Source of the DNA: Chrysaora quinquecirrha
Taxonomy: Eukaryota; Cnidaria; Scyphozoa; Semaeostomeae; Pelagiidae
Length of the DNA stretch: 64,000 nt
Direction of reading: 5' to 3'
NCBI GenBank assembly: GCA_014526335.1
Contig: JACTAT010000044.1
Coordinates: 2,203,421-2,267,420, forward strand
Positions 1 through 18,520 of this stretch are shown in pieces. Both the position numbers and the translations under genes were made by a program. The notes beneath the pieces were generated by a model. It saw nothing but the letters and a program-made list of their open reading frames with translations, ran no database searches and was not told the origin of the DNA. Within the stretch, counting starts at the first letter, position 1; every line of letters starts with the position of its first letter.

Positions 1-4048
<4,048 letters not shown>

Positions 4049-4056
4049 AAGGACAG

Positions 4057-4365
4057 CTAGGAAAAGTATTTGTCAAATTCTTCCATGGCCTTCACAACAT
4101 CACTTTTCACATCAGGGTGAACTTTGATGTCTTTAAAGATAAATCTTTGTAAAATTGACAAAGACAACTGCCAGTTTGATGGATAATCCAAATCAACCAA
4201 ATAGAAACAGGCAATGAATGCTGTTACAGCTTTCAACATTTCATCTTCATTTAAAATAGCCAAGATCTCTTTACCAATAATTATCACTGCACCGCTTCTT
4301 GTGACTATCAGGCCTGGGGCATAGCTTTGACGCTTCCTCCTCCAATCATCTGGATCTTCATTGTC
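4057..4365 (-). CDS. Possible 3' terminal exon of an unidentified gene
   Basis: On the minus strand a pyrimidine-rich tract ending in CAG at 4366-4368 is a good splice acceptor. It is followed by an open exon of about 102 codons that ends with TAG at 4057. The encoded segment begins DNEDPDDWRRKRQ and contains a hydrophobic stretch GAVIIIGKEILAIL, a mixed helical region with FYLVDLDYP, and ends EEFDKYFS. I do not recognise the family with certainty; the composition is that of a folded, non-repetitive protein. No upstream exon can be seen because a minisatellite starts about 65 bp upstream, and the TTAG satellite starts immediately after the stop codon. It may be the stranded end of a host gene or a captured gene piece. 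Confidence 0.45.
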   Translation of the reverse strand, partial: DNEDPDDWRRKRQSYAPGLIVTRSGAVIIIGKEILAILNEDEMLKAVTAFIACFYLVDLDYPSNWQLSLSILQRFIFKDIKVHPDVKSDVVKAMEEFDKYFS

Positions 4366-4429
4366 CTGGCAAAAAAAGCAACAGGTCACAAATAAATTGC
4401 TAAACTTTTTCACCCCGTGTAACGTGTGT

Positions 4430-5010
4430 GCAGTACCGTGGGGGATGCGCAGTACCGTGGGGGATGTTCAGTACATGTGGGGAGGCATCCCTGAGTACCG
4501 TGGGGGATGTTCAGTACCGTGGGGAGGCATCCTGAGTACCGTGGGGCGACATCTTGAGTACCGTGGAGGGTGTTCAGTACCGTGGGGGGATACCATGATT
4601 TTTGTGGGGAGGCATCCTGAGTACCGTGAGGGATGTTCAGTACCGTGGGGAGGCATCTTGAGTACAGTGGGGGGATATCATGATGTCTGTGGGGAGGCAT
4701 CCGTGAGTACCGTGGCGGATATTCAGTACCGTGGGGGGATACCTTGAGTACCGTGGGGGACGTTCAGTACCGTGGGGAGGCATCTTGAGTACCGTGGAGG
4801 AATATCATGATGTCTGTGGGGAGGCATCATGAGTACCGTGGGGGATGTTCAGTACCGTGGGGGGATATCATGAGTACAGTGGGGAGGCACCTCTGAGTAC
4901 CGTGGGGGTTGCTCAGTACCGAGGGGAGGCATCATGAGTACCGTGGGGGATGTTCAGTACGGTGGGGAGGCATCTCTGAGTACCGTGGCGGATGTTCAGT
5001 ACTGTGGGGT
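4430..5010. repeat. GTACCGTGGGG minisatellite
   Basis: About 580 bp of degenerate tandem repeats. Two half-units alternate, CAGTACCGTGGGGGATGTT and GAGTACCGTGGGGAGGCATC, giving a unit of about 38 bp, with some units replaced by ATCATGATGTCTGTGGGGAG. The open frames across it on both strands repeat the same short peptide and are by-products of the periodicity. Confidence 0.9.
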
Positions 5011-5102
5011 TGATCAACTGTAATCAATTTTCGAATCACTTTTTGCGTTGTTATTTTTATAACTTATCGCGCGGGATTAGTACATCGTTTCTTAGTCAAC
5101 AC

Positions 5103-5570
5103 AACGGAAAACCGGACTACTATGAATGCCAAGTTCACAGAGTCGTTTGCGTGAGATAATCTGATGTATTTCAAAGAAACCCAGACTCTCGAATGGCCAA
5201 AAATTGAAGAAACTCCAGTACTGGAATTTTATTGCGTAGGAAACTTTTCACCTCAAACAGCGAAAAGTTTTCTTTTATTAAGAAACTTTCAGTACCGGAT
5301 AAATTTTTTAGTTTCTTATAAAAAAAATAGGTGTTTATTAAAAACATAGTGTACAGTATATCAAAATTTTTGGTACAGCTCATCCATCGAGATCTTAATT
5401 CATTCTCTCATTTGGTCAGTACAACACACTCTTGTAAGGAACAATTGTCCTAAGCAGGTTCTAGAAATATCAACTACAGAACAAAACTTCGCTGTGTTTT
5501 GAAACACATCAGATTATCTCACACAAACGACTCTGTGAACTTGGCATTCATAGTAGTCCGGTTTTCCGTT
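5103..5570. mobile_element. Foldback / MITE-like element
   Basis: A 468-bp unit bounded by imperfect inverted repeats of about 72 bp (about 5103-5175 and 5498-5570). Both arms start AACGGAAAACCGGACTAC and run through AGATAATCTGATGT with only scattered mismatches. The interior is AT-rich and has no convincing reading frame. I could not identify a target-site duplication. The right arm ends three bases before the LTR element at 5574, so that element may have integrated at its edge. Superfamily unknown. Confidence 0.75.
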
Positions 5571-5573
5571 CAA

Positions 5574-5773
5574 TGTAGTAGGACTGGACACTAATTCATA
5601 ATCTATGTTAATTTATGCTAATTATCATTTCTGTTGTGTATATAATCTTGTGTGTTAATATTTATAATTAGTCAGTATTTCCTCATCACACGAGTCGCAT
5701 CTCTCAAGCTTTGCTCTTCGCTTTTTCTACTCAAAGTAACAGGGAATCATTAGGCAGTTCAAGCCCTGTTATA
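5574..5773 (+). repeat. 5' LTR of the short LTR element
   Basis: A 200-bp LTR running from TGTAGTAGGACTGG to CCCTGTTATA, with no difference from the copy at 6822-7021. It contains an AT-rich stretch with TGTATATAATC that could serve as a TATA-type core promoter about 60 bp from the start; the promoter role is inference. Confidence 0.9.
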
Positions 5774-5907
5774 GTTGGTGGAGAATCGTTTTCAAGATTT
5801 TGGTTACCTCATCGTGTCGAAGATATTAATTCGCCTCATTGCACGTCGTAGCTACTGCCGCTCGTTATCGTATCTCGTATCGTAAATTTATCGTTTTCGC
5901 ACGCAAA

Positions 5908-6753
5908 ATGTATGCGACTTGCTCATATTGCAACGCATCAGGTCATTTTATTCATTCTTGTCTGAAACGCCTTACAAAAGATGGTGATCCAAGAATTTGT
6001 CGTGACTATAATCGTTATGGAAAAACGAAATGTGACATCAATGGTTCCTGCGTCTACAACCGGACTCATATGTGCCTTCTTTGCAAAGATTTTTCATGCA
6101 AGGCTTACAATCATGTTTTTCCATACGATACTATGTGTTCTACTAACATTCACTCAGAAGACACACTTAAGAAGTTTTCAAGTTCACTTCAAAGTCTTAT
6201 GGAAATTGTCGACAAACTAAAGTCATTTTTGTTCAAATTGGAAAAATCTAACAAGGAAGTTACGCCCTCTACTTCTCTTGATGGAAACCATGAGCGCAAC
6301 GTCATTTCAACACCAGTCCCTGATGACATATTAACGGTTCCCGTTGTTGCAGCTCATCGTGCATTTTCAATGCCTATTGTCAGTGACTTGTCAACGTCCT
6401 GTATTTCCTTGCAATTTGCTGAAGAATTGCTTAAAATCGATAAAGAAAGAACTTTGGACCCAGTAGATTCTCTTCCTGATGAGTCGTTATCAAAACTACA
6501 CCCTTGTGGATCTATGATCGTTCCTCTGAAATTTGCCAACAATAAGTCTTATCGCTTCCAAATGTTGGTCATTCCAAATTTGAAAAAAGATGTTATCTTT
6601 GGAAAGAATCATATGCAGAAAACTGCTGCAGAAGTAGATAAATTCAAGCGCACGATTCATTTTCGTGATCCGCAAATGAACTTCATTCTAAGTTATAACG
6701 TTCAATCGAACCCATTCTCTAAACAAATTGAGTCGTTTATTCATCCAACATAG
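5908..6753 (+). CDS. Gag/retropepsin-like protein of a nonautonomous LTR element
   Basis: An uninterrupted 281-residue ORF starting at the ATG at 5908; the frame is open further upstream but has no earlier ATG. Residues 5-18 form a CCHC zinc knuckle (C5-x2-C8-x4-H13-x4-C18), right at the N-terminus. Residues 31-69 hold a second Cys/His cluster (C31, C42, C48, C56, C59, C64, H69). After a linker, residues 150-235 look like a retropepsin fold: a VVAAHRAFSMPIVSD strand leading into S-D-L-S-T-S, where an active protease would have D-S/T-G-A, and a later VIFGKNHM resembling the second hydrophobic strand. The catalytic Asp position is kept but the Gly is lost, so protease activity is doubtful. It probably packages or matures the element RNA with help from another element. 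No capsid domain is recognisable. Confidence 0.7.
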   Translation: MYATCSYCNASGHFIHSCLKRLTKDGDPRICRDYNRYGKTKCDINGSCVYNRTHMCLLCKDFSCKAYNHVFPYDTMCSTNIHSEDTLKKFSSSLQSLMEIVDKLKSFLFKLEKSNKEVTPSTSLDGNHERNVISTPVPDDILTVPVVAAHRAFSMPIVSDLSTSCISLQFAEELLKIDKERTLDPVDSLPDESLSKLHPCGSMIVPLKFANNKSYRFQMLVIPNLKKDVIFGKNHMQKTAAEVDKFKRTIHFRDPQMNFILSYNVQSNPFSKQIESFIHPT

Positions 6754-6821
6754 TTATGTAGTTTTCTTGATTTTGTCAAAAATATAAGTTCCTCATATTT
6801 TTTTATGTGGAAGGAGGAGAC

Positions 6822-7021
6822 TGTAGTAGGACTGGACACTAATTCATAATCTATGTTAATTTATGCTAATTATCATTTCTGTTGTGTATATAATCTTGTG
6901 TGTTAATATTTATAATTAGTCAGTATTTCCTCATCACACGAGTCGCATCTCTCAAGCTTTGCTCTTCGCTTTTTCTACTCAAAGTAACAGGGAATCATTA
7001 GGCAGTTCAAGCCCTGTTATA
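6822..7021 (+). repeat. 3' LTR of the short LTR element
   Basis: A 200-bp direct repeat of 5574-5773 with no visible difference, preceded by the polypurine tract at 6809-6821. Identical LTRs indicate a recent insertion, or recent conversion between the two LTRs. Confidence 0.9.
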
Positions 7022-7525
7022 TAATAATATCTATATTTAAAAAACTTACCCGGAATTCTTTGGCCAAATATTCTGGAAATGCTTTTTGCTTTTCAGTGAA
7101 ACGAACAAAGCAGAGCACCTACTGGCCTGGAAATTCTGTTCTTTATTTGTTTAACTTCTTCGGCTTGGCTTTGGCTTCCTCTTCTTCCATTCTGCGCGCC
7201 TTTCTTGTCAAATGTCGTTAACTGTCATTCAAATTTTTCTGTGTCATTTTAATCATCAATCCCAGGATTCAATGCGGTGAAGGAAAGCAAAAGCAGTTGT
7301 TTGCTCATTTTGAAAACAAAAGAATTTGACAGCGCGGCATATCGCAGAATTCAAAGCAATTTTCCCTTTTCATTGAGACGAGGAATTTTCCGAATTTTGT
7401 GCCCAGGGTCAGAATTTTGAGGATGGAAGGGGCTCTTGCATAACTTCAGCCCTGGGCTAACCACTGTAGCGTTTGAAAAACTGAGAGCAATAAACTGTAA
7501 AATTTGTTCCACTGCATGTTAACCG

Positions 7526-7529
<4 letters not shown>
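7022..7529. other. Unassigned interval
   Basis: About 500 bp of non-repetitive sequence between the LTR element and the second satellite block. No ORF, RNA gene or inverted repeat stands out. Confidence 0.5.
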
Positions 7530-12725
<5,196 letters not shown>

Positions 12726-12739
12726 TTAATGATCTTTGA

Positions 12740-13345
12740 GAGTAAGCAAAAATTAAAACGTATTAGCGAGATGCAGATCATGATCGGAAATGAAAAACTT
12801 AATCATTGTGAGTTAAATATAAAGGTGTTTGGTTCGACCCACACCACAACTGGAATGAACATATCAAAAAATTAGCAGATAAAATCAGCATGAAAATAGG
12901 AAAGATTAAAAGGGTCATGCCATTTCTGAACAAGATCACGAGAAAACGCCATAGTGATGCCACAAGCCACATTTTGACTACTGTTGTGAGGTATGGTCAT
13001 CAGCTAGCAAAACTAGTTTAAAGAGACTAGCACGCCTCTATAAAAAGGCAACTAAACTCGTATAATATGAAGACAGATTATCACTGCAAGACCGCCTCGA
13101 TAAAAAAGTAGCAATATTAACTTTTAAATGTTTGAATGATTTAACACCGTTGTATCTCAAAGAAAAATTAAAATTAGCATCATACAATAAGATACAATAA
13201 GATATATGTTGAGTGTATAAAAAACCGATGGACCTCTTCAACATGCAAAGCAAGAGCTACTCAAATATGGAACAAATTACCCAATGAAATAACATCTCAG
13301 CGTAGCATTTTACAGCTTAAGTCCCATTCTAAGAACTGATTTAGA
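12740..13345 (+). pseudogene. 3' end of a CR1/L2-type non-LTR retrotransposon ORF2
   Basis: Conceptual translation on + across several frames gives the region that follows the reverse transcriptase catalytic core in CR1/L2/Jockey-like elements. HNWNEHIKKLADKISMKIG matches the usual NWNxHI segment. RLARLYKKATKLV is followed, after an in-frame stop at about 13060, by EDRLSLQDRLDKKVAILTFK and CLNDLTPLYLKEKLKLA. The C-terminal IWNKLPNEIT block and a stop codon come at about 13340. At least one stop and several frame changes show it is dead. The catalytic domain is missing, as expected for a 5'-truncated copy. The downstream ATT run may be its tail. Confidence 0.8.
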
Positions 13346-13495
13346 CATACCCATTAAGAATTCAAATGCTTTTATGTAACTTATTCCTTTTAGCTTTTAG
13401 ATATTTTTCTTTGTTACTTTGACAGTGCGCCCTATTGTAAAGAATTTTTCTCTTAGTAGATAAATTATTGCAGGCTACCCACTGTAGATGTACCA

Positions 13496-13533
<38 letters not shown>
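13496..13533. repeat. (ATT)n microsatellite
   Basis: About 12 perfect ATT units, about 150 bp downstream of the non-LTR retrotransposon stop codon. It may be the 3' tail of that element. Confidence 0.9.
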
Positions 13534-13537
<4 letters not shown>

Positions 13538-13632
13538 ATCATTTCACCTCGGACAGTATATATTGGCTATTCTAACTAGCTGACTAGCTGATTAATTATA
13601 CACAATAAAACACAGTATAATACACAGTAAAA

Positions 13633-15010
13633 CAAATCGACCCTAAACCAACTTTATCACCAAATTGACCATAAATTGACCCTATTCTTTCTCTAAACTG
13701 TCCTTGAAATTTAGGGACAAGCTTTGTTCTTACTAATTTAGGGTCAGTTTTTCTTACATGCCTAAATCGTCCCTAAAGTCAAATGAGGTCGTCCCTAAAT
13801 TGTCTCCAAATTTTGCCGAAATTTTTATGTCCCTAAAAGTTCATCCCTTCAGAGTAAAAGATATCTTCCATTAATTTAAGTGAAAGTGTCACTAAATCGA
13901 ATTGACCCTATAGTGTTACTTAAATGACCCGAAAGTTTCCGATTCTGACGTTTTCTTACATAAATTCGTCCCTAATTTGTCCCGAATATTCAATTTTTTT
14001 ACAAACTCAAAAGCAAAAAGGCGCGTAAAGTAAATGTTGTAACAGTCAACATTAGCCTTAATATTTCAGGAGGGCTGCAAGGATTGAGATACATCATGAA
14101 ATCAATCTTCGAAGAAGCAAGAGAAAGATCTTTTGGAGAAAGTTCTGTTTACTGCTGAAGACTGTTATACGAAACAGGTAAGAATGTTTATTAGTCTGAA
14201 TTCGATTTTACAAACAGTTTGCAACGCAATCGAAGGATACTAGATTTTTGCTCAAGGTATGCATAGGCCAATCTAGATGCACAATTTCATTTACCAAGGT
14301 TTTGTTTACTATCGTATTGTTAGCCCAATGCCTAAAGTAAACGATAACTGTCTTTTGATATAATGCTTTCACAGAAAAGAAGTGTTCATTCTGTTATCTC
14401 ATTTTCAGATCTTAATGTCTAATTGGAGAACAAGCTTCTGTACCAAGCCAAGGATAATGTGGTGCTTCAACGGCTCAGTCATTGTGAGGTATTGAAGAAA
14501 TAACTGATGAATGCTGATGAAATAACTTAGAAAAAAACTGCTGGCTATTGATAAAGCTCAAGGAAATGCAAGGCAAAACAATAGTCAAATAATCTAGTAC
14601 TCATTGACCCTTCGATGTTTTTGTGTTGCATGGCTTGATTCAAGTTATGTAAGTAAGTTGACTGTTGACTTTGCCGAAGTAATCATATCTTTCAGACATA
14701 GATTATTTTATTAGCTTCAGCACAACAGTATAAATATATTGTAATACGTTATTGTGTTGTTTTCATAATTAAGAAAAAATTATCAGTAGTGAAAATTGCT
14801 CGATCTCTAGTGGTGAATCTGGAAAAATAGAAAACAGGGGGTAACGTTTTTGTAATTTCCATAATATTTTATGGATAGTTTAGGGACAATTTGGGGACAG
14901 TCAGGATTCAATAACAATAGTTCTCCCAAAGAAATAACTTGAAAATTTATGGACAAATTATGGTCAATTTATGGTCAATTTATGGTTAGTTTAGGGTTGA
15001 TTTATGGTTA
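13633..15010. mobile_element. Foldback element with subterminal GTCCCTAAA / TTGACCATAA repeats
   Basis: The two ends are imperfect inverted copies. The left has AAATCGACCCTAAACCAAC and then AAATTGACCATAAATTGACC; the reverse complement of the right has AAATCAACCCTAAACTAACC and then repeated AAATTGACCATAA. The outer roughly 350 bp on the left and roughly 140 bp on the right are rich in the word TTTAGGGAC or its complement in opposite senses, a subterminal repeat structure typical of nonautonomous DNA transposons. The interior (about 14000-14870) has no long reading frame. I could not define the exact ends or a target duplication. Confidence 0.6.
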
Positions 15011-15017
15011 AAAAAGT

Positions 15018-15310
15018 TTCTTGCTTCTATATTTTCTTGCTGCTACTATTTCTTTCTTCCATACGATCTTGCTGCAATATTTTTTTGCTTCTATAGTTTC
15101 TTTCTTTCATATTTTCCTGCTGCTCTATTTTCTTGCTGCAATATTAACTTGTTTCCATATTTTCTTGTTTCTATATTTTCGGGTTTTAATGTTATCTTGC
15201 TTACATATTTTCTTGCTTTAATATTTTCTTGCTTCTTTGTATCCTTCCTTCTATACTTCGTGCTTCCTTATTCTCTGGCTTCTATATTTTTTTCGTTTGA
15301 TATTTTTGAA
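15018..15310. repeat. T-rich tandem repeat (TTCTTGCTTCTATAT units)
   Basis: Imperfect head-to-tail units of about 15 bp built on TTCTTGCTTCTATAT. Open frames across it encode only Phe/Leu/Ser-rich periodic peptide and are not genes. Confidence 0.85.
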
Positions 15311-16592
15311 AAAATTCTACAGAATTTTGTTTCAGATAAGCTTTGATTTCAATCAAGGGAAAAAAATTTGAAGACTTCTAGTAAATTGATTCATTTAAGA
15401 GCATTTAATCCTGGTTACCATACAGCCGTAAATACATGCCGCCCGTACAAAGAAGACACTTTGCCCGCAGTTGACTTAGGCAGCGGCAGTCATCTAGCTT
15501 CGGCCTCCGACGGCAGTTACAGCTGTGTGAAAGCTGGCTTTAATAGCTGTTCAGCAGAGCTCCATGAACGATGCAAGTATGATTTTCAGTGAGGATGCAC
15601 AAACATCAAACGATGTGAAAAATTACCAGCACTCCATCTAAGGAGACAGGTACGTTTTGTAATCTCCCTGTGCCATCCATCTACTTTAAACTTCAAATTG
15701 TCTAAGCCCCAAAACGTAGAGGCCGAGATTGTGGATCCACAAAGCTCCTTTAAAGTTAGGCCCTTTTAAGACCCCCAAACTTTGTTTGACAAACATTTGA
15801 AATTTGATTATCAAGAAAACTTTTTGCAATATTTAGCCACGACACAAAGCATTACCCCTGAAATCTTCTTTGCCTGCGTCAAGGGAAACTGTTTTTATCG
15901 TTTTCAAAATCATCGTGCAACATATTTGCTTACTCGTGCTCGTCAAAGTAATTGTTTGCGATGTGGCCAAAAGATAGAACATTGCTTTATAAGCAAGTTC
16001 TGTTGTTAAAATTGTTTTCATTATTATTGTAATGCTGAGAATACACAATGAAATTTATGCTAAGTTGAAATAACACTTTGTTATAATCAGTTTTGTTTAG
16101 TAACTTTCAAATTGCCCTACCCTAAGAGCTAGATAAATACAGGATTCTAGACCAAAATTTTCCAAATCGTACGTCATCTTGAGCTACCATATTCCCTCCT
16201 GGGCATGCAAATTGTTTCTTTCATGCAAATGAGAATGCTATTCTTTAAAATGGAAGAATTGCAAAGTTAAATAAGATAAAGCACTTGCGGAGATCACAGG
16301 CAAGCATATGAATCTGTATATTTTTGTCATTCAAGAGAAAAACAGATTAAATGATATGTCGATCATGTGATCTGTCAATCAAAACCTCGCTTCAATTAGG
16401 CCTCATTTTCAATAAATCTTGTTTTGAAGTAGCCTCGCTTGAATTTTAATATCGCTTTCGCGCAAACCCTCTTCAGAAAGCTTGTTCACATTTCAAGTGA
16501 AGAGCATTTTGTTTTTAAACATTTCGAAAATTTAGATTATAAGGCAACCAAAATAAAGATGTAAGGATGCTTGTGCGATACCTATAATGCAA
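15311..16592. other. Unassigned interval
   Basis: Mixed-composition sequence. Short open frames at 15368-15592 (+) and 15782-16009 (+) have no recognisable motif, no clear splice sites and no family I know. I see no repeat structure. Confidence 0.5.
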
Positions 16593-16666
16593 GGCCGGTT
16601 AGCTCAGTTGGTAGAGCGTGGTGCTAATAACGCTAAGGTTAAAGGGTTAAAGGCCAACACTGGCCA
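16593..16666 (+). pseudogene. tRNA-Ile (AAT) pseudogene
   Basis: The sequence begins GGCCGGTTAGCTCAGTTGG and ends ACTGGCCA. The 7-bp acceptor stem pairs with one G-U, the D arm (GCTC/GAGC) and an intact box A are present, and the anticodon loop CTAATAA gives anticodon AAT. The T arm is broken: the expected GGTTCGA loop is replaced by GGGTTAAAGG and the stem does not pair, so box B is lost. It is either a decayed tRNA gene or the head of a tRNA-derived SINE; no A/B-box SINE body is evident after it. Confidence 0.8.
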
Positions 16667-17433
16667 TTGAACGGCCTTCTTTCTAAACTAATTCAGGCAA
16701 ACTCTGTGTTTATTTAACACTCATGTTTGTTTGCGCGCACTTAGATGTTAGCACAATAAAATCTCAAAAATCTTTTCTCATGATAGAGTATTATTTCAAT
16801 TCGTATTTTACAAAAAGTTCGTTCTAAATAGTTCTGTTTTCTTCTATACTCTTTGCCATTCCTCCCACATTTTGACTTGCAAGCATTGACAGCAGCGTTC
16901 AAAGTTTTTTATCCATATTCCCTTCATTTCAATCATTATAATTATAAAAATCATCACCAGCAAAATCATCTTCAGCGCTAATGAATATTGATCATTTGAC
17001 TTCTTAACAAAACTTCTAGGATCTCTTTGCTTCTCTTGAGGCATCAGTTCATCGAAGGAGCTCTGTCTTTCCCGTCTTTCGATAATGGTGATTAAATGCA
17101 ACGAGGGGCAAATAACTTTCCTTATAACTGGACGAGATTTTTGGGATTTTCACAAAGGAACAATAGAATTTCCAGAAAATTATTAAAGGATTTTCAAAAT
17201 AACAATAGGCATTTTCAAAAGTGGAAGAGATTTTTTGGAGTGATTTGCCCCTCGAAATGCAAACTGGCCTTGTGTCTTATATATATATAATTTTGTGGAA
17301 GATTTTCAGAGATAAACACACACACAGAATAAGAATCCGTATCTTCTTTTCACAAATTCACCTATAATAATATCGTTATTCAATTTATTACCAACTGTAA
17401 AATTTGAACATAATTGATTAAAACTATAACCAT
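16667..17433. other. Unassigned interval with one short membrane-type ORF
   Basis: No recognisable gene. On the minus strand 16844-17101 there is an 85-codon frame whose middle (LALKMILLVMIFIIIMIEM) is a plausible transmembrane helix followed by a basic/Cys segment. It has no known relative that I can name and may be chance. Its position beside an adenain-like protease is the only reason to keep it in view. Confidence 0.3.
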
Positions 17434-17790
17434 TCAACGTTTACATAGATAGAAAATGCGATATTGTCCACAAACATTAGAATCGTTGCTCTGAAATTGT
17501 TTTTCATTTGATAAATTTTCAAGTTTTGTATGATAAGAAATAAAATCGTTAATTTCTTTCATTGGTAACTGTCCATAGGAGTCGAAAAATTCAAATTTGC
17601 CAGTCTTGTTGAAGAAAAGACAAACCCAGTGAGTTCCTCGATGCATGATATCGGATTCGTTTACCACAAAGCATAATGGTAGTCTATTGGATGTAATGTT
17701 TTTCAATTCATCTTTTGCGTAGACCCAACGAAACGTGGCAGCCGTCGAAGAATCTGATTTTAAGATTTTTAAAATCTCTGCATCATGCAT
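17434..17790 (-). CDS. Adenain-like cysteine protease (Maverick/Polinton or adintovirus type)
   Basis: A 118-residue frame with the full catalytic pattern of the adenovirus-type C5 protease family used by Maverick/Polinton elements. The active-site His is in GTHWVCLFF (H54), the acidic partner in FEFFDSYGQLP (D70), a Gln is at 100 for the oxyanion hole, and the nucleophile is in NVCGQYRIFYL (C107). In this family the enzyme matures capsid proteins after assembly. The product stops 11 residues after the Cys, shorter than the roughly 150-200 residues usual for the family, so the C-terminus may be truncated. No polymerase B, retroviral-type integrase, packaging ATPase or capsid gene is visible within several kb, so this is an isolated remnant. 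The start is the ATG at 17788-17790. Confidence 0.75.
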   Translation of the reverse strand: MHDAEILKILKSDSSTAATFRWVYAKDELKNITSNRLPLCFVVNESDIMHRGTHWVCLFFNKTGKFEFFDSYGQLPMKEINDFISYHTKLENLSNEKQFQSNDSNVCGQYRIFYLCKR

Positions 17791-17972
17791 GATGTGTAGC
17801 TCTTCTCAACATTTCTTAAAGAATCGATCTCAATTGTACCATTGAAATCACCAAGGCCGATTTTTCAGATTCTACAATCATTCTTCGTACACAGCGACAT
17901 GCGCCCTATCTTTTAATACCAATCTATAATGGTAGTTAGAAATCCAAGTGTTCGATGAATTTATCCTTATTT

Positions 17973-18269
17973 TCAGTGCTTAATGTTTATGATCTCCTTA
18001 GCCTCCTTGACACAACGCTTCGGGGAAATAGGTAATGCATGCGATTCCTCACATGGCGGATCTGTGAGTCTCCATGTAGCAACGCTATTAATTTTTGGCT
18101 TGGAAATAGCAGGTTCTGTTACTGCCAGCTTTTCTGCATTACTCTCAGAGTTTAATGTTAGGGTGAGCTGATTTGGGTTCATACTTGGGTCATATAAGGT
18201 AGCAGGAAGTATTGAATTGAAATCAACAAAGTCTTTGTTCTGAATGGCTTTCATTATAGTAGGTTGCAT
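17973..18269 (-). pseudogene. DIRS-type gag fragment
   Basis: A 98-codon minus-strand frame whose first two thirds, around DFVDFNSILPATLYDP and NPNQLTLTLNSES followed by KPKINSVATW, match the segment just before the conserved Trp-rich block in DIRS-like Gag proteins. The DIRS gag at 34.4-35.5 kb has a comparable LSKLLPENLHGF ... FQLTLGENS segment. The match stops after KINSVATW and the tail (CVKEAKEIINIKH) looks unrelated, so this is a broken, chimeric piece. It is a different copy or family from the larger DIRS element in the window. Confidence 0.5.
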
Positions 18270-18432
18270 ACAGTGCCAACGGATACCAAGGGCAAACGAC
18301 TACCAATGACGTCATCAATGACATCATAAGGTCGCGCTATAGTACGACGGTTTTATAGGTATATTATGTTGGTTTCTCCAGCCTCGTTTTCAAGAGCCTC
18401 ACAGGGATATCATCAATGACGTCATAAATCTA

Positions 18433-18455
18433 GAAGTTTCCAGAATGTTCCAGAG
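18433..18455 (+). promoter_or_regulatory. Heat shock element, five pentamers
   Basis: Alternating GAA and TTC triplets at the exact 5-bp spacing of HSF trimers: GAA, TTC, GAA, TTC, then GAG as an imperfect fifth. Confidence 0.75.
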
Positions 18456-18487
18456 CATCCCTAAGAATCCCCTTATCTGATTGGTTA

Positions 18488-18520
18488 GAACTTTCCAGAA
18501 GTTTCCAGAAGTTTCCAGAA
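18488..18520 (+). promoter_or_regulatory. Heat shock element, seven perfect pentamers
   Basis: Seven uninterrupted alternating GAA/TTC triplets at perfect 5-bp spacing over 33 bp, beginning GAACTTTCCAGAAG. HSF binds as a trimer to three inverted units, so this site could hold two trimers. It lies about 130 bp upstream of the ATG at 18651. Confidence 0.85.

Larger units (their letters stand above)
5574..7021 (+). mobile_element. Short LTR retrotransposon with a single gag/protease-like ORF
   Basis: A 1448-bp element bounded by two 200-bp direct repeats that I read as identical base for base. A primer-binding-site candidate TGGTGGAGAATCG lies two bases inside the left LTR (5776-5788), and a polypurine tract GGAAGGAGGAGAC (6809-6821) directly abuts the right LTR. 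The interior holds only one protein gene and no reverse transcriptase, RNase H or integrase, so it must depend on an autonomous partner. The LTRs begin TGTAGTAG, the same eight bases as the Gypsy LTRs at 55.5-61.2 kb and the solo LTR at 51659-52040. No clean target duplication was found: flanks are TCAA on the left and TAAT on the right. Confidence 0.88.

Noticed and set aside
4361..4747. Open frames on both strands across the GTACCGTGGGG minisatellite
   Set aside because: The peptides only repeat one short unit, and frames on both strands are equally open; this is periodicity, not coding.
15021..15346. Phe/Leu-rich ORFs suggesting membrane proteins
   Set aside because: They arise from the TTCTTGCTTCTATAT tandem repeat.
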